DNA of 64,000 nucleotides from Nitrospirota bacterium (GCA_021840255.1 JAKBYX010000003.1:123180-187179), one strand, 5' to 3'. Positions 15,568-23,451 are shown, counted from the first letter of the stretch. Notes: generated from the sequence alone by a model not told the origin. Numbers and translations are program-made.

Positions 15568-15995
15568 TGGACACCAAAGGTAAAAATACCCCGGAAAACA
15601 TCGAACTGGCCTTTGAGGTGTTTCGCGCCAACGGGGGCAACAAGGTCCGCACCATCGCGGACCTCGGGAGCCGCGGCCTTCGCATCTCCCGCCTGACGCT
15701 GGACCGGTGGGCGAAACAGAACAGTTTTTACGACCGCCTGGTCACCGGGGACTCCCGGTTCTCGTTCGAAGAAAGAATGATGCTAAAGCTCGTGGCGCAG
15801 ATAGAGAAATACGAGAAATATTTTGACGCCAAAACGGAATTGGACAACCAGGCAGTACATGCCTACACGAACCTGCTTAAGACGGTGATAGAGCTGTCCC
15901 GGAAATTGAAGCTTAAAGAGAAAAAAAGCACGCCAGAACAGCTGAAGGCGGAGGCGGAAAAGATACTGGAGGCGGAGTATGGGATCAAGAGGTAA
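15564..15995 (+). CDS. Small terminase-like protein (Mu gp27 position)
   Basis: A 143-aa protein with an N-terminal helix-turn-helix-like region (NIELAFEVFRANGGNKVRTI, RISRLTLDRWAKQN) and a helical C-terminus rich in Lys/Glu. It lies directly before the gp28-type large terminase, where Mu-like phages encode gp27 (DUF3486), the small terminase or DNA-recognition subunit. The ORF track starts at 15408 inside the previous gene; the tandem ATGATG at 15564 overlaps the upstream stop and is the natural start. Assignment rests mainly on position and on the HTH. Confidence 0.65.
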   Translation: MMDTKGKNTPENIELAFEVFRANGGNKVRTIADLGSRGLRISRLTLDRWAKQNSFYDRLVTGDSRFSFEERMMLKLVAQIEKYEKYFDAKTELDNQAVHAYTNLLKTVIELSRKLKLKEKKSTPEQLKAEAEKILEAEYGIKR

Positions 15996-17433
15996 ACCCA
16001 CCCCTGTCCCTCCAGGGAGGGGACTGACACAACCAATCCTCCTGCCATATCAGCGGCGCTGGCTGAACGACCGGTCTCAAAAAAAGATATGGCTTGCCGC
16101 CAGGCAGATAGGAAAGTCCTTCGCGCTTTCCATGGAGGCCGTGGTGGAGGGGCTGGAGGAGCGCTGCAACAACCTGATACTCTCGTCTTCGGAGCGCCAG
16201 AGCAGGGAAGTGATGCAAAAGGTCTTTTCTCACCTGCGTTATCTGAAGATAAGGAGCGAGGACGTGATATGTGCGGAGAGGGAGTCCCGCGCAGAGGTGG
16301 AGCTGCCTAACGGGTCCCGCATAATAAGCCTGCCCGCAAACCCTGACACGGTGCGCGGTTTCTCGGGAAACGTCTTGCTGGATGAGTTCGCGTTCCACAG
16401 GGACTCAAGCGCGATCTGGAAAGCCATGTACCCGGCCATTACAAGGGGGAAACGCATCCGTGTCTCCTCCACGGCAAACGGCAGATCCAATATGTTTTAC
16501 CGCCTCTGGACAGACAGCGATTTTTCAAAACATGAGACCAGCATCCATGAGGCCAGGGCCCAGGGCCTGGCAGTGGACATCAGGGCACTGAGAAGCGGCA
16601 TCACGGACCCTGATTCATGGGCCCAGGAATATGAGTGCAGGTTTTTGGACGAGGCCACCGCGTTTATTACCTATGAGATGATCCAGGCCTGCGAGGACGA
16701 GGGGGCGGCGAAAGAATTGGGAGATTCAATACCGTTACGTAGGGGCGCGGTTTCCGCGCCCGCCGTTGACGGCGAATCAGGGCGGGGAAACCCCGCCCCT
16801 ACAACGGATGGGGAATTTTATTTAGGCATGGATATCGGACGCAAGGGCGACCTGACCATCTTCTGGCTTTGGGAGAAGGCCGGAGACGTGTTCTGGACCC
16901 GCATGGTGAAGGAAATGAGGAACGCTGCCTTCGCGGTGCAAAGGGATTTTTTGTATGGGCTGCTGGACGGTTCTGTAGGGGCGCGGTTTCCGCGCCCGCC
17001 GTTGACGGCGAATCAGGGCGGGGAAACCCCGACCCTACAAAAAATCCGGATCCGCCGCTGCTGCATAGACTCTACCGGCCTGGGCGCTCAATTGGCCGAG
17101 GAGGCGATCACGAAGTTCGGGCCCACCGTTGAGGCGGTAACGTTCACGCAAAAGGTCAAAGAGGATTTGGCTGTCACGCTCCGGCGCCGCTTCGAGGACC
17201 GGCAGGTCCGCATACCTGCCGGCAGGGACATCCGGGAGGATATCCATTCGGTAAAAAAATTCACCACGGCAGCCGGGAACATCCGGTTCGACGCGGAGCG
17301 GACGGAGCTGGGCCACGCGGACAGGTTTTGGGCCGCGGCCCTTGGACTTCACGCAGGCAGCGCGCCGTCCGCCGTCATAGAGTTCGAGTCCATGGGCGCA
17401 AGGAGATTTTTCAATATGGGGGGATATCTATGA
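15979..17433 (+). CDS. Large terminase subunit, Mu gp28-like, with two in-frame repeats
   Basis: DNA-packaging motor of 484 aa. The ATPase part has a Walker A-like AARQIGKSFALS (about residue 40), Walker B LLDEFAFHRD and the coupling motif VSSTANGRSN. The RNase H-like nuclease part begins FYLGMDIGRKGDLTIFW. Two 64-bp palindromic repeats lie inside: one at the ATPase/nuclease linker adds about 21 residues (RRGAVSAPAVDGESG and following), the other within the nuclease domain adds VGARFPRPPLTANQG and following. Both keep the frame but in different codon phases. Without them the protein would be near 440 aa. The start overlaps the small terminase end. The second insertion could impair nuclease activity. 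Confidence 0.88.
   Translation: MGSRGKPTPVPPGRGLTQPILLPYQRRWLNDRSQKKIWLAARQIGKSFALSMEAVVEGLEERCNNLILSSSERQSREVMQKVFSHLRYLKIRSEDVICAERESRAEVELPNGSRIISLPANPDTVRGFSGNVLLDEFAFHRDSSAIWKAMYPAITRGKRIRVSSTANGRSNMFYRLWTDSDFSKHETSIHEARAQGLAVDIRALRSGITDPDSWAQEYECRFLDEATAFITYEMIQACEDEGAAKELGDSIPLRRGAVSAPAVDGESGRGNPAPTTDGEFYLGMDIGRKGDLTIFWLWEKAGDVFWTRMVKEMRNAAFAVQRDFLYGLLDGSVGARFPRPPLTANQGGETPTLQKIRIRRCCIDSTGLGAQLAEEAITKFGPTVEAVTFTQKVKEDLAVTLRRRFEDRQVRIPAGRDIREDIHSVKKFTTAAGNIRFDAERTELGHADRFWAAALGLHAGSAPSAVIEFESMGARRFFNMGGYL
16739..16802. repeat. 64-bp palindromic repeat, copy at terminase domain linker
   Basis: It begins GTAGGGGCGCGGTTTCCGCG and ends AAACCCCGCCCCTAC, with complementary ends and internal hairpins. 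It differs at one base from the copy at 16975-17038. It is flanked by CCGTT on the left and AACGG on the right. The repeat begins at the second base of a codon. Confidence 0.85.
16975..17038. repeat. 64-bp palindromic repeat, copy in terminase nuclease domain
   Basis: Identical to the 16739 copy except for one C to A change near the right end (CCGACCCTAC). It begins at the first base of a codon and so encodes a different peptide (VGARFPRPPLTANQGG) from the other copy. Both frames are free of stops. Confidence 0.85.
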
Positions 17434-18800
17434 GCAAAGACAGAAAAACGGGGGGCAGGGGAAAGGACATCATAACCACTGACGCCAACCAGGCGCGGAT
17501 AATCGGAAACGCCTTGGCGCAACCCTTGAATTATCCGGAGGCGGACACAAGGCCTATCACAGGAGTGGAGGTCTCCTCCCAGATATCGGATCCCTTCTGG
17601 GCATATTACACGGGAAAGATACTGCTGAATCCGGACAAGACACTCCGCACGGAAGGGATAAACAACACCGAACTTTACGAAGACTTGGCCAGGGACCCAC
17701 AGGTGAGGGGCAATCTGCAGACCCGGCGCCTAGCCGTCATAGGCAGGCAATGGCTGGTCACGCCGGCGTCAGGCAGCAAGCGCGACCAGCAGATCGCGGA
17801 TTTTGTCAAAGAGGTTCTGCTGGGTTTCGATTTCGACAGCGCGCGATACAACCTTCTTCAGGGCATCCTCACCGGCTTCAAGATCTCGGAGATCATGTGG
17901 GAGTATTCCCAAGGCGATGTATGGATAAAAGAGATGATAGCCAAGCCGACACGCAGATGGTCCTTTGGACTTGCGCGCGAGCTGAGGCTGATAACCAGGC
18001 GCGAGATGATGAACGGTTCTCCGGTGCCTGACAGGAAATTCCAGGTGTTCCGCTATAGCTCCGACAACGGCAGCCCTTACGGAGATGGCCTTGGCTCAAG
18101 CCTATGGTGGCCTGTGTGGTTCAAGAAAAACGCCATAAAGTTCTGGATGATCTTCTCCGAGAAGTTCGGCTCCCCCACGGTTGTGGGCAAGTACCCGGCA
18201 GGTACGCCGCCAGGGCAGCAGGACGCCCTTTTGCAGGCGCTACAGGCCATGCAGCAGGAATCCGCCATAAAGATCCCGGACACCATGCAGATAAGCCTGA
18301 TAGAGGCCCAGCGCTCCGGGGCACTGAACAACTATGAGATGCTCTGCTCGTTCATGAACCAGGAGATATCCAAGGTCATCATGGGACAGACACTCACGAC
18401 CGAGGCCGGGCACAGCGGAAGGGCGGGGGCAGGAGGGTCGGCGGCCGCCGCGGTGCACGAAGAGGTGAGGGAGGATTACATCAGGGCAGACGCGGACCTG
18501 CTTTCGAACGCCTTGAACCGCCAGCTTATCAAATGGATTGCCGATTACAACTTTCCAGGGGTCAGTAAATATCCGCAGATCCGGATCCGGACGGAGGAGA
18601 AAGACCTAAAACCGCTCGCCGACCGGGACGCGGTCATACAAAAAATGGGTCTTAAAATACCGGCTTCATACGCCTATGAGACATACGGCATTCCGGAACC
18701 GCAGGGAGGTGAAGACGTCCTCACTCCCTTACCGGGCGCTGTCCGGAAAGTGGAAACGGGAACCGGTGAAAAGACACACGTGGCCAGCCTTCCTCTGTGA
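17430..18800 (+). CDS. Portal protein, DUF935 / Mu gp29-like
   Basis: A 456-aa portal (DUF935) that forms the DNA entry ring of the head. Family-like blocks are DPFWAYYTGKILLNPDKTL, LARDPQVRGNLQTRR, AVIGRQWLVTPASG and KFWMIFSEKFGSPTVVGKYP, and ISKVIMGQTLTTEAG later in the chain. The ORF track begins at 17328 in another gene's frame; the ATG at 17430 overlaps the terminase stop (ATGA) and gives the normal gp29 start. In Mu, gp30 (head morphogenesis) normally follows; here the protease-scaffold gene comes next after only 51 bases, so gp30 is absent. Confidence 0.88.
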   Translation: MSKDRKTGGRGKDIITTDANQARIIGNALAQPLNYPEADTRPITGVEVSSQISDPFWAYYTGKILLNPDKTLRTEGINNTELYEDLARDPQVRGNLQTRRLAVIGRQWLVTPASGSKRDQQIADFVKEVLLGFDFDSARYNLLQGILTGFKISEIMWEYSQGDVWIKEMIAKPTRRWSFGLARELRLITRREMMNGSPVPDRKFQVFRYSSDNGSPYGDGLGSSLWWPVWFKKNAIKFWMIFSEKFGSPTVVGKYPAGTPPGQQDALLQALQAMQQESAIKIPDTMQISLIEAQRSGALNNYEMLCSFMNQEISKVIMGQTLTTEAGHSGRAGAGGSAAAAVHEEVREDYIRADADLLSNALNRQLIKWIADYNFPGVSKYPQIRIRTEEKDLKPLADRDAVIQKMGLKIPASYAYETYGIPEPQGGEDVLTPLPGAVRKVETGTGEKTHVASLPL

Positions 18801-18851
18801 CTCTGATAAAACGCCAGGGCGAAAACATAAAGACAGGAGGATGTTAAAGAG

Positions 18852-20288
18852 ATGTGGATAGCGGTATTTAAAACAGGCAGACATACGGACTCAAAGGGCA
18901 ACGAAAAGACTTGGACGGAAGGCGATCTGGACAACATGGTTGCCCAATATGATCCCAAATCCCACGAGGCTCCGGTGGTCATCGGCCACCCAAAGGACAA
19001 CGCGCCGGCATACGGCTGGGTGGAAGGATTGAAGCGCGCCGGTGACACGCTCTGGGCGGAAATAAGGCCCACGGTTGCCGAATTCACAGATTGGCTCAAG
19101 GCCGGGCTTTTTAAAAAGCGTTCTATTTCGCTCTATCCGGACATGACGCTGAAGCACATAGGCTTTCTTGGAGCGATGCCGCCAGCTGTGAAGGGCTTGC
19201 CTGATTTCGCGTTCAATGGCCCGGATGCGGCAGTGATCGAGTTTGAGGAAGGGGAAGGATTCCGCCCGTTTTTATCTTCAGAAAAAATAGATTCTGGCCG
19301 GAATGACTTCACGGAAGCGGATAAGGCGGCACAGGAATCCAGGGCCAGGAAGCACGGCATAAGCGCGAAGGAGGGCGGCAACGTCACGAAGCCCTCCAAG
19401 TACGCGGATGTGCCGGACGATGAGTTCGGGGACCCGGTCAATTACCGCTACCCGCTTGACGAGGAGCATATTCACGCGGCCCTGGCCTATTGGACCAAGC
19501 CCAAGGACAGGGAGCAATATTCCAAGGAGGAGGTGGCCAAGATAACGGCAAGGATCCTCGCTGCGGCCAAAAAGCACGGCGTGGATATGGATAAGGACAA
19601 GTTCAAATTCAGCGAGACCCAAATGGATTCCCGCCTGCGCGGGAATGACAACAGGAAAGGAGGAAGTATGAATTTTTGGGATGAGCTTAAAGGCTTCCTG
19701 AAGGGAAAGGGCCTAGAGGTGGACAGCGACCCCTCCAGCAAAAACCCCGGAGCCTTCAGCGAGGCGGACGTAAAGGCCGCGGTGACTGCCGCGGTGGAAA
19801 AGGCGAAGGCTGATATCGATGCCAGCTTCGCCGAAAAAGAGGCTGCATTGAAGGCCAAAGAGGTGCTGCTTGTCACGCAGGCGGCTGACGCCAGGAAAAG
19901 GGAGATCGCGGAGTTTTGCGAGAGCCTCAAGCAAAAAGGCATCCTCACCCCGGCGATGGAAAAGCTTGGCATGGGGATAACCAGCTTCATGCAGGCCGTC
20001 GCTGGGATTGGCGAGACGTACGAGTTCGCCGAGGCGGCCGAGGATGGCAAAAAAGCCAAACAGAGCCCGCTTGAGTTCATGCAGGCCTTTTTGTCCGGAC
20101 TGCCCAGGGCCATAGAGTTCAAGGAAGTGGCGAAGGACGAGGACGATCCGGGCGGCGGCGACATGGACGCCAAACGGGAGCGCGCCATAAAAAAGCACAT
20201 GGCTGACAACGGCATGGGCTACAAGGAAGCGATGCTGGCGGTATCAAAGAAACACCCGGAATTATTCGGGCGGGAAGCAAAAAAGTAA
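18852..20288 (+). CDS. Head protease/scaffold, Mu I-like
   Basis: A 478-aa protein of the Mu I type: the N-terminal part is the prohead protease (WIAVFKTGRHTDSKGNEKTW, APVVIGHPKDNAPAYGWVEG, KKRSISLYPDM) and the C-terminal part is the helical scaffold. Between them lies a small module (EHIHAALAYWTKPKDREQYS, ITARILAAAKKHGVDMD) common in phage I-like proteins. A 20-bp palindrome at 19627-19646 is read in frame as MDSRLRGND just before an internal ribosome binding site and ATG (19668). In Mu, the scaffold Z is made from an internal start of I, and this layout matches. GGAGG precedes the 18852 start. Confidence 0.82.
   Translation: MWIAVFKTGRHTDSKGNEKTWTEGDLDNMVAQYDPKSHEAPVVIGHPKDNAPAYGWVEGLKRAGDTLWAEIRPTVAEFTDWLKAGLFKKRSISLYPDMTLKHIGFLGAMPPAVKGLPDFAFNGPDAAVIEFEEGEGFRPFLSSEKIDSGRNDFTEADKAAQESRARKHGISAKEGGNVTKPSKYADVPDDEFGDPVNYRYPLDEEHIHAALAYWTKPKDREQYSKEEVAKITARILAAAKKHGVDMDKDKFKFSETQMDSRLRGNDNRKGGSMNFWDELKGFLKGKGLEVDSDPSSKNPGAFSEADVKAAVTAAVEKAKADIDASFAEKEAALKAKEVLLVTQAADARKREIAEFCESLKQKGILTPAMEKLGMGITSFMQAVAGIGETYEFAEAAEDGKKAKQSPLEFMQAFLSGLPRAIEFKEVAKDEDDPGGGDMDAKRERAIKKHMADNGMGYKEAMLAVSKKHPELFGREAKK
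19627..19646. repeat. ATTCCCGC...GCGGGAAT palindrome at the I/Z junction
   Basis: ATTCCCGCCTGCGCGGGAAT is a 20-bp hairpin of the widespread ATTCCCGC/GCGGGAAT repeat type (comparable to Neisseria dRS3 ends). In this frame it yields the peptide MDSRLRGND, a known signature of such insertions in proteins. Confidence 0.8.
19668..20288 (+). CDS. Internal-start scaffold protein, Mu Z-like
   Basis: An AAAGGAGG site five bases before the in-frame ATG at 19668 would produce a 206-aa scaffold sharing the C-terminus of the protease. The product starts MNFWDELKGFLKGKG and contains a long helix (AAVTAAVEKAKADIDASF, EKEAALKAKEVLLV), fitting a scaffold that guides capsid assembly and is later digested. Nested I/Z genes are established for Mu; here the use of the internal start is inferred from the strong ribosome binding site. 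Confidence 0.65.
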   Translation: MNFWDELKGFLKGKGLEVDSDPSSKNPGAFSEADVKAAVTAAVEKAKADIDASFAEKEAALKAKEVLLVTQAADARKREIAEFCESLKQKGILTPAMEKLGMGITSFMQAVAGIGETYEFAEAAEDGKKAKQSPLEFMQAFLSGLPRAIEFKEVAKDEDDPGGGDMDAKRERAIKKHMADNGMGYKEAMLAVSKKHPELFGREAKK

Positions 20289-20324
20289 ATGACTGCTTAA
20301 AAAACGAAAGGAGAAAAAACACTC

Positions 20325-20711
20325 ATGTCAATGAGAGCAACATCAGGCATCAGCAAGGCGGCAAAGACCACGGCCGCCATAGCAACGCAGTTTTTGATCG
20401 CGACGGTCGGCGCAGATGACGACACCTTTTCCGCGGCGTCCGCATCAACAGACCCGCTTATAGGCGTCTTTCAGACCACGACGGCCAACGCGGGGGATCA
20501 CGCGGAGGTCATGGTGACGGGAATAAGTAACGTCGTTCTGGGCGGCACGGTCACCAGGGGCGATTATATCAGTTCGGACGCCAACGCCAACGGCGTGACC
20601 GCTGCTCCGGCTGCGGGCGTGAACGCAGATGTTCTGGGCATCGCCCTTGAAAGCGGAGTTGCCGGAGACATAATCGCCGTCCGGATCGCCCCCGGGCGGA
20701 TACAGGGTTAA
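20325..20711 (+). CDS. Head decoration protein, DUF2190-like
   Basis: A 128-aa beta-rich protein resembling DUF2190 / capsid decoration proteins. The pattern of small residues and short strands (DPLIGVFQTTTANAGDHAEV, VLGGTVTRGDYISSD, LGIALESGVAGDIIAVRI) fits the family, which stabilises heads and lies directly before the major capsid gene, as it does here. GGAG precedes the ATG. Confidence 0.8.
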   Translation: MSMRATSGISKAAKTTAAIATQFLIATVGADDDTFSAASASTDPLIGVFQTTTANAGDHAEVMVTGISNVVLGGTVTRGDYISSDANANGVTAAPAAGVNADVLGIALESGVAGDIIAVRIAPGRIQG

Positions 20712-20741
20712 TAAAAAGCAAGAAAGGAGAATTAAAAACAC

Positions 20742-21680
20742 ATGCCACCTGTAGGACAGTTACATATTGACAGCGCATTGACCAACCTCTCGGTGCGCTA
20801 CCAGAACGAGGCGATGATATGGCCTGCCGTGCTGCCGCTCATCCCCGTGAACAAGAGGTCGGACAAGTACTTCGTCTATAACAAGGCGGACTCTTACACC
20901 CTGGCCGATGACACCGTTTTTCCGAAGGCTCTTCCCAATGAGATGGACTGGGGCACGGCTACCGGAAATTACTCCGTAACGGACCATGCCTTTGGAGACT
21001 GGCTCCCTGAGGAGGTCATCGAGAACGCGGATGTGCCGCTTCAGCCCGAGGTGGACACCAACGATTACCTGAACCTGCTGCTGGACATCGCCCAGGAGGC
21101 CAGGGTGGCAAACGTGGTGTTCAACGCGGCCAACTACAGCGCCTCCAACCAGGTGACGCTTTCCGGCACCTCGCAGTGGAGCAGCTCCAGCGCCACGCCG
21201 ATCGAGGACATCCAGAACGCGATCGAGAGCTGCTTCCAGCGCGCAAACACACTGGTGTTCGGCATAGACACCTGGAAGGCCCTGCGCACCAACCCGCAGA
21301 TACTGGATGCCGTGAAGGCGGCCACCAGGCTGCAGGGGTACAACGGAGGCATGGCCACCAGGGACGAGGTTGCCTCACTCTTCGAGGTGGACCAGATCCT
21401 CGTAGGCCGTGGCAGGTACAACACGGCAAAGCAGGGGCAGGCCCCCAGCTTCTCCAGGCTCTGGGGCAAGCATGCGGCCGCGCTCTACGTGGAGAAGGCT
21501 CCCGGCATAAGGAGCATCACCTTCGGAGCCACCTTCTGCGAGACCAGACGCCAGACGATGAGGGATTTTGATCCCAAGAGGGGCGTTAAGGGCGCGCATT
21601 ACATCAAGGTGTCCTGGAACTCTTCCGAGGTGGTCATCGCCAACGACGTAGGGTATTTCATTCAGAACGCCACGGCATAG
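20742..21680 (+). CDS. Major capsid protein (probable)
   Basis: A 312-aa protein placed immediately after the decoration protein and before the connector genes gp36/gp37, the position of the Mu T-type major head protein. It begins MPPVGQLHIDSALTNLSVRY and contains QNEAMIWPAVLPLIPVNKRS, DWLPEEVIENADVPLQPEVD and AALYVEKAPGIRSITFGATF, typical of HK97-fold capsid proteins of this branch. No signal or membrane region is present. Identification is mainly by length, position and partial sequence resemblance. Confidence 0.78.
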   Translation: MPPVGQLHIDSALTNLSVRYQNEAMIWPAVLPLIPVNKRSDKYFVYNKADSYTLADDTVFPKALPNEMDWGTATGNYSVTDHAFGDWLPEEVIENADVPLQPEVDTNDYLNLLLDIAQEARVANVVFNAANYSASNQVTLSGTSQWSSSSATPIEDIQNAIESCFQRANTLVFGIDTWKALRTNPQILDAVKAATRLQGYNGGMATRDEVASLFEVDQILVGRGRYNTAKQGQAPSFSRLWGKHAAALYVEKAPGIRSITFGATFCETRRQTMRDFDPKRGVKGAHYIKVSWNSSEVVIANDVGYFIQNATA

Positions 21681-21720
21681 GCGGTAGCCGGGCAGAACGC
21701 GACGGCGTAGGAACAAAAAC

Positions 21721-21791
21721 AGGGCGGGGAAACCCCGCCCCTACATACGGCCTTTAAATGCGTGCGTAGGGGCGCGGTTCCCGCGCCCGCC
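21721..21791. repeat. 71-bp palindromic repeat, left direct copy flanking the 53-aa gene
   Basis: Contains both ends of the GTAGGGGC family in the order CCCCGCCCCTAC, a 21-base spacer with TTTAAATGCGTGC, then GTAGGGGCGCGGTTCCCGCG. A near-identical copy lies at 21996-22065 in the same orientation. Confidence 0.8.
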
Positions 21792-21820
21792 TTATGGGAT
21801 TCATCAAAAAAGGAGACATC

Positions 21821-21982
21821 ATGGCTGACACAAAGAAATACACGGTCCACGGGACGACCATAAAGCACGGCAAGGGCAAGGAGCACAAACTCTACGAGCA
21901 CGGAGAGACAATAGAGCTTCCCGATGAGGAAGCCGCCCCGCTCAAAAAGCATTTGATCGAGGTGGAAGGGAAAAAGAAATGA
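21821..21982 (+). CDS. Small phage head-tail region protein between repeats
   Basis: A 53-aa hydrophilic protein (MADTKKYTVHGTTIKHGKG at the start, TIELPDEEAAPLKKHLIEVE near the end). An AAAAGGAG site seven bases before the ATG at 21821 makes this a better start than 21794. It resembles small gp35-like proteins found next to capsid genes of Mu-like phages, which often have an initial strand and an acidic helix. The gene is bracketed by two direct copies of a 70-bp palindromic repeat. Function unknown. Confidence 0.7.
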   Translation: MADTKKYTVHGTTIKHGKGKEHKLYEHGETIELPDEEAAPLKKHLIEVEGKKK

Positions 21983-21995
21983 CGGACGAAAAAAC

Positions 21996-22065
21996 AGGGC
22001 CGGGCAACCCCGCCCCTACAACGGTTTTTAAATGCGTGCGTAGGGGCGCGGTTCCCGCGTCCGCC
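21996..22065. repeat. 70-bp palindromic repeat, right direct copy
   Basis: Same order and spacer core (TTTTTAAATGCGTGCGTAGG) as 21721-21791 with a few substitutions. It ends 14 bases before the gp36 gene and lies just upstream of its GGGAGG ribosome binding site. Confidence 0.8.
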
Positions 22066-22079
22066 GTCAGGGAGGTCTT

Positions 22080-22546
22080 ATGTCTTACTGCCAATTAACC
22101 GATCTGCAAAACGTCATGCTCAACGACACCCTCATCGCCCTTACCGACGATGAGGGCCTTGGGCAGGTGAACACGGACCGCATAAACGAGTGCATCGCGG
22201 AGGGAGACAGCCTTATAGACGGCTACTGCGGGGCCCGGTACGTGGTGCCATTTAGCCAGGCGCCTGTGGTGGTGCGCAGCATCAGTGTGGCGCTGGCCAT
22301 CCATAACCTATACGCCCGGCGCGGGTGGAAGAGGTCCCCCCGGTGCACGAGAACCGTTACAAGGACGCCCTGCAGCGGCTTAAGGACATATCAAACGGCG
22401 CGATGACCCTGGGCGCGGCGGAGTCCGCAACCATGACCGTCACCGAGGAGCCGGAGATCGGCATAAGCACCTCCACGGACAACCGCGTGTTCACCAGCGG
22501 CAATACGCCAGGCGTTTCAGACGGCTCGACCCTGGGTGGTTACTGA
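22080..22546 (+). CDS. Mu gp36-like connector protein (DUF1320), frame broken
   Basis: DUF1320 proteins are head-tail connectors of about 140 aa. The first frame (22080-22406) gives the family N-terminus (MSYCQLTDLQNVMLNDTLIA, IDGYCGARYVVPF, VALAIHNLYARR) and then degenerates into an arginine-rich tail. The rest of the family, VPPVHENRYKDALQRLKDI and NGAMTLGAAES, is found in the -1 frame (22325-22546), so together they make a normal-length protein of about 155 aa. The shift lies at CGGCGCGGGTGG near 22320. No slippery heptamer is visible there, so a base insertion (or a sequencing error) is more likely than programmed frameshifting. GGGAGG precedes the start. Confidence 0.72.
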
Positions 22547-22992
22547 TGACCTTCGTCGACATTGAAAACGGCATCATCTCCGCGCTGAAGGCGGCGCTCC
22601 CGTATCTGAAGGCCTGCGAGACCTACGCGGGGCAGCTTGAGAAGGAAGTGGCGGAGCTTCCCAAGGGCTTCCCGGCCGCTTATGTGGCCTACCAGGGTTC
22701 CCAGTTCCAGTGGGTGGACGGGGAAAATTGGCAGGAGCTACCCACATTCAAGGTGCTCATTGCGGCCAGGAGCTACCGCATAGTCAGCGGCATCAACGAG
22801 GACGTGCGGGAAAACCCGGACACCGGCGCGTATCGTGTGGTGACGGACGTGCTTAACGCGCTTACAAACCAGACCTTCGGGCTGGACATCTACAAGCTGC
22901 GGCCGGTGAAAACGGAACTTGTCGTGATCACGAAGACAACGGCGAGCTACGGCATCGAGTTTACGACGATGTTCGATACAAGTGGCAAATGA
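22546..22992 (+). CDS. Mu gp37-like tail-completion protein (DUF1834)
   Basis: A 148-aa protein resembling DUF1834/gp37. Visible blocks are VDIENGIISALKAALPYLKA, FPAAYVAYQGSQFQW and VLNALTNQTFGLDIYKLRPV. Its ATG overlaps the TGA of the gp36 second frame (TGATGA context), which supports that frame being translated at least in the ancestor. It is expected to join the head connector to the tail. Length is normal. Confidence 0.8.
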   Translation: MTFVDIENGIISALKAALPYLKACETYAGQLEKEVAELPKGFPAAYVAYQGSQFQWVDGENWQELPTFKVLIAARSYRIVSGINEDVRENPDTGAYRVVTDVLNALTNQTFGLDIYKLRPVKTELVVITKTTASYGIEFTTMFDTSGK

Positions 22993-23025
22993 CAAGTGCA
23001 AATAACAAATGAAAGAGGTAAAAAA

Positions 23026-23451
23026 ATGAAAAAGGGTTTATTCGGTATATTGGCACTCTGCATGTTCTTTGGGGTGAGGTCTGCGGTCGCGGGCAGCATA
23101 TGGGGGCAGCCCATGATAAGGCCATCGATGTCCCTGACCATGGGGCCATTCGGCTCCGTCTCCACAAGCGCTCCGGCCTTTGACATTGGCATGCCCATAG
23201 GCTATGGCAAGTGCACGTTCACCCAGGTAAACGGCACAGCCTCCAGGACGTTTATCCTCCAGGGCTCGAACGTTAGCGCATCCGCCGGTTTTACAAACGA
23301 CGTCTCCGTAACGGTGACAAACAACCCAGCCACGTGGGCTTTTTTCTTTAACCAGGTCCCTAACGAATGGTGGCGAGGCCGGTGTGACTCCGGCTGCGGC
23401 ATAGGCAACGAGATAACAGTGGAGTGCACATTCGGGGGGCTGAACCAATGA
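23026..23451 (+). CDS. Exported protein in tail region, unknown
   Basis: A 141-aa protein with a clear Sec signal peptide (MKKGLFGILALCMFFGVRSA, cleavage near VAG). The mature part is beta-rich with two Cys pairs (GKCTFTQ and RCDSGCGIGN then VECTF) and no membrane helix. AGAGGT before the ATG at 23026 supports this start over 22996. The gene lies inside a phage tail operon, where signal peptides are unusual, and is followed by two more exported proteins. The AT-rich stretch before it has repeated CAAATGACAAGTG-like units. Confidence 0.65.
   Translation: MKKGLFGILALCMFFGVRSAVAGSIWGQPMIRPSMSLTMGPFGSVSTSAPAFDIGMPIGYGKCTFTQVNGTASRTFILQGSNVSASAGFTNDVSVTVTNNPATWAFFFNQVPNEWWRGRCDSGCGIGNEITVECTFGGLNQ

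Noticed and set aside
15993-16030. CCCCTGTCCCTCCAGGGAGGGG near the terminase start as a terminator
   Set aside because: It lies within the translated N-terminus of gp28 and has no T-run; it may be another small palindromic repeat, but evidence is thin.
16739-17038. CRISPR-like array from the repeated 64-mers in the terminase gene
   Set aside because: Only two copies, 236 bases apart, each itself a palindrome with coding sequence between them; no spacers or cas genes.
22325-22546. Separate 73-aa gene with a GTG start
   Set aside because: It is the C-terminal part of DUF1320 continued in the -1 frame from 22080-22406.
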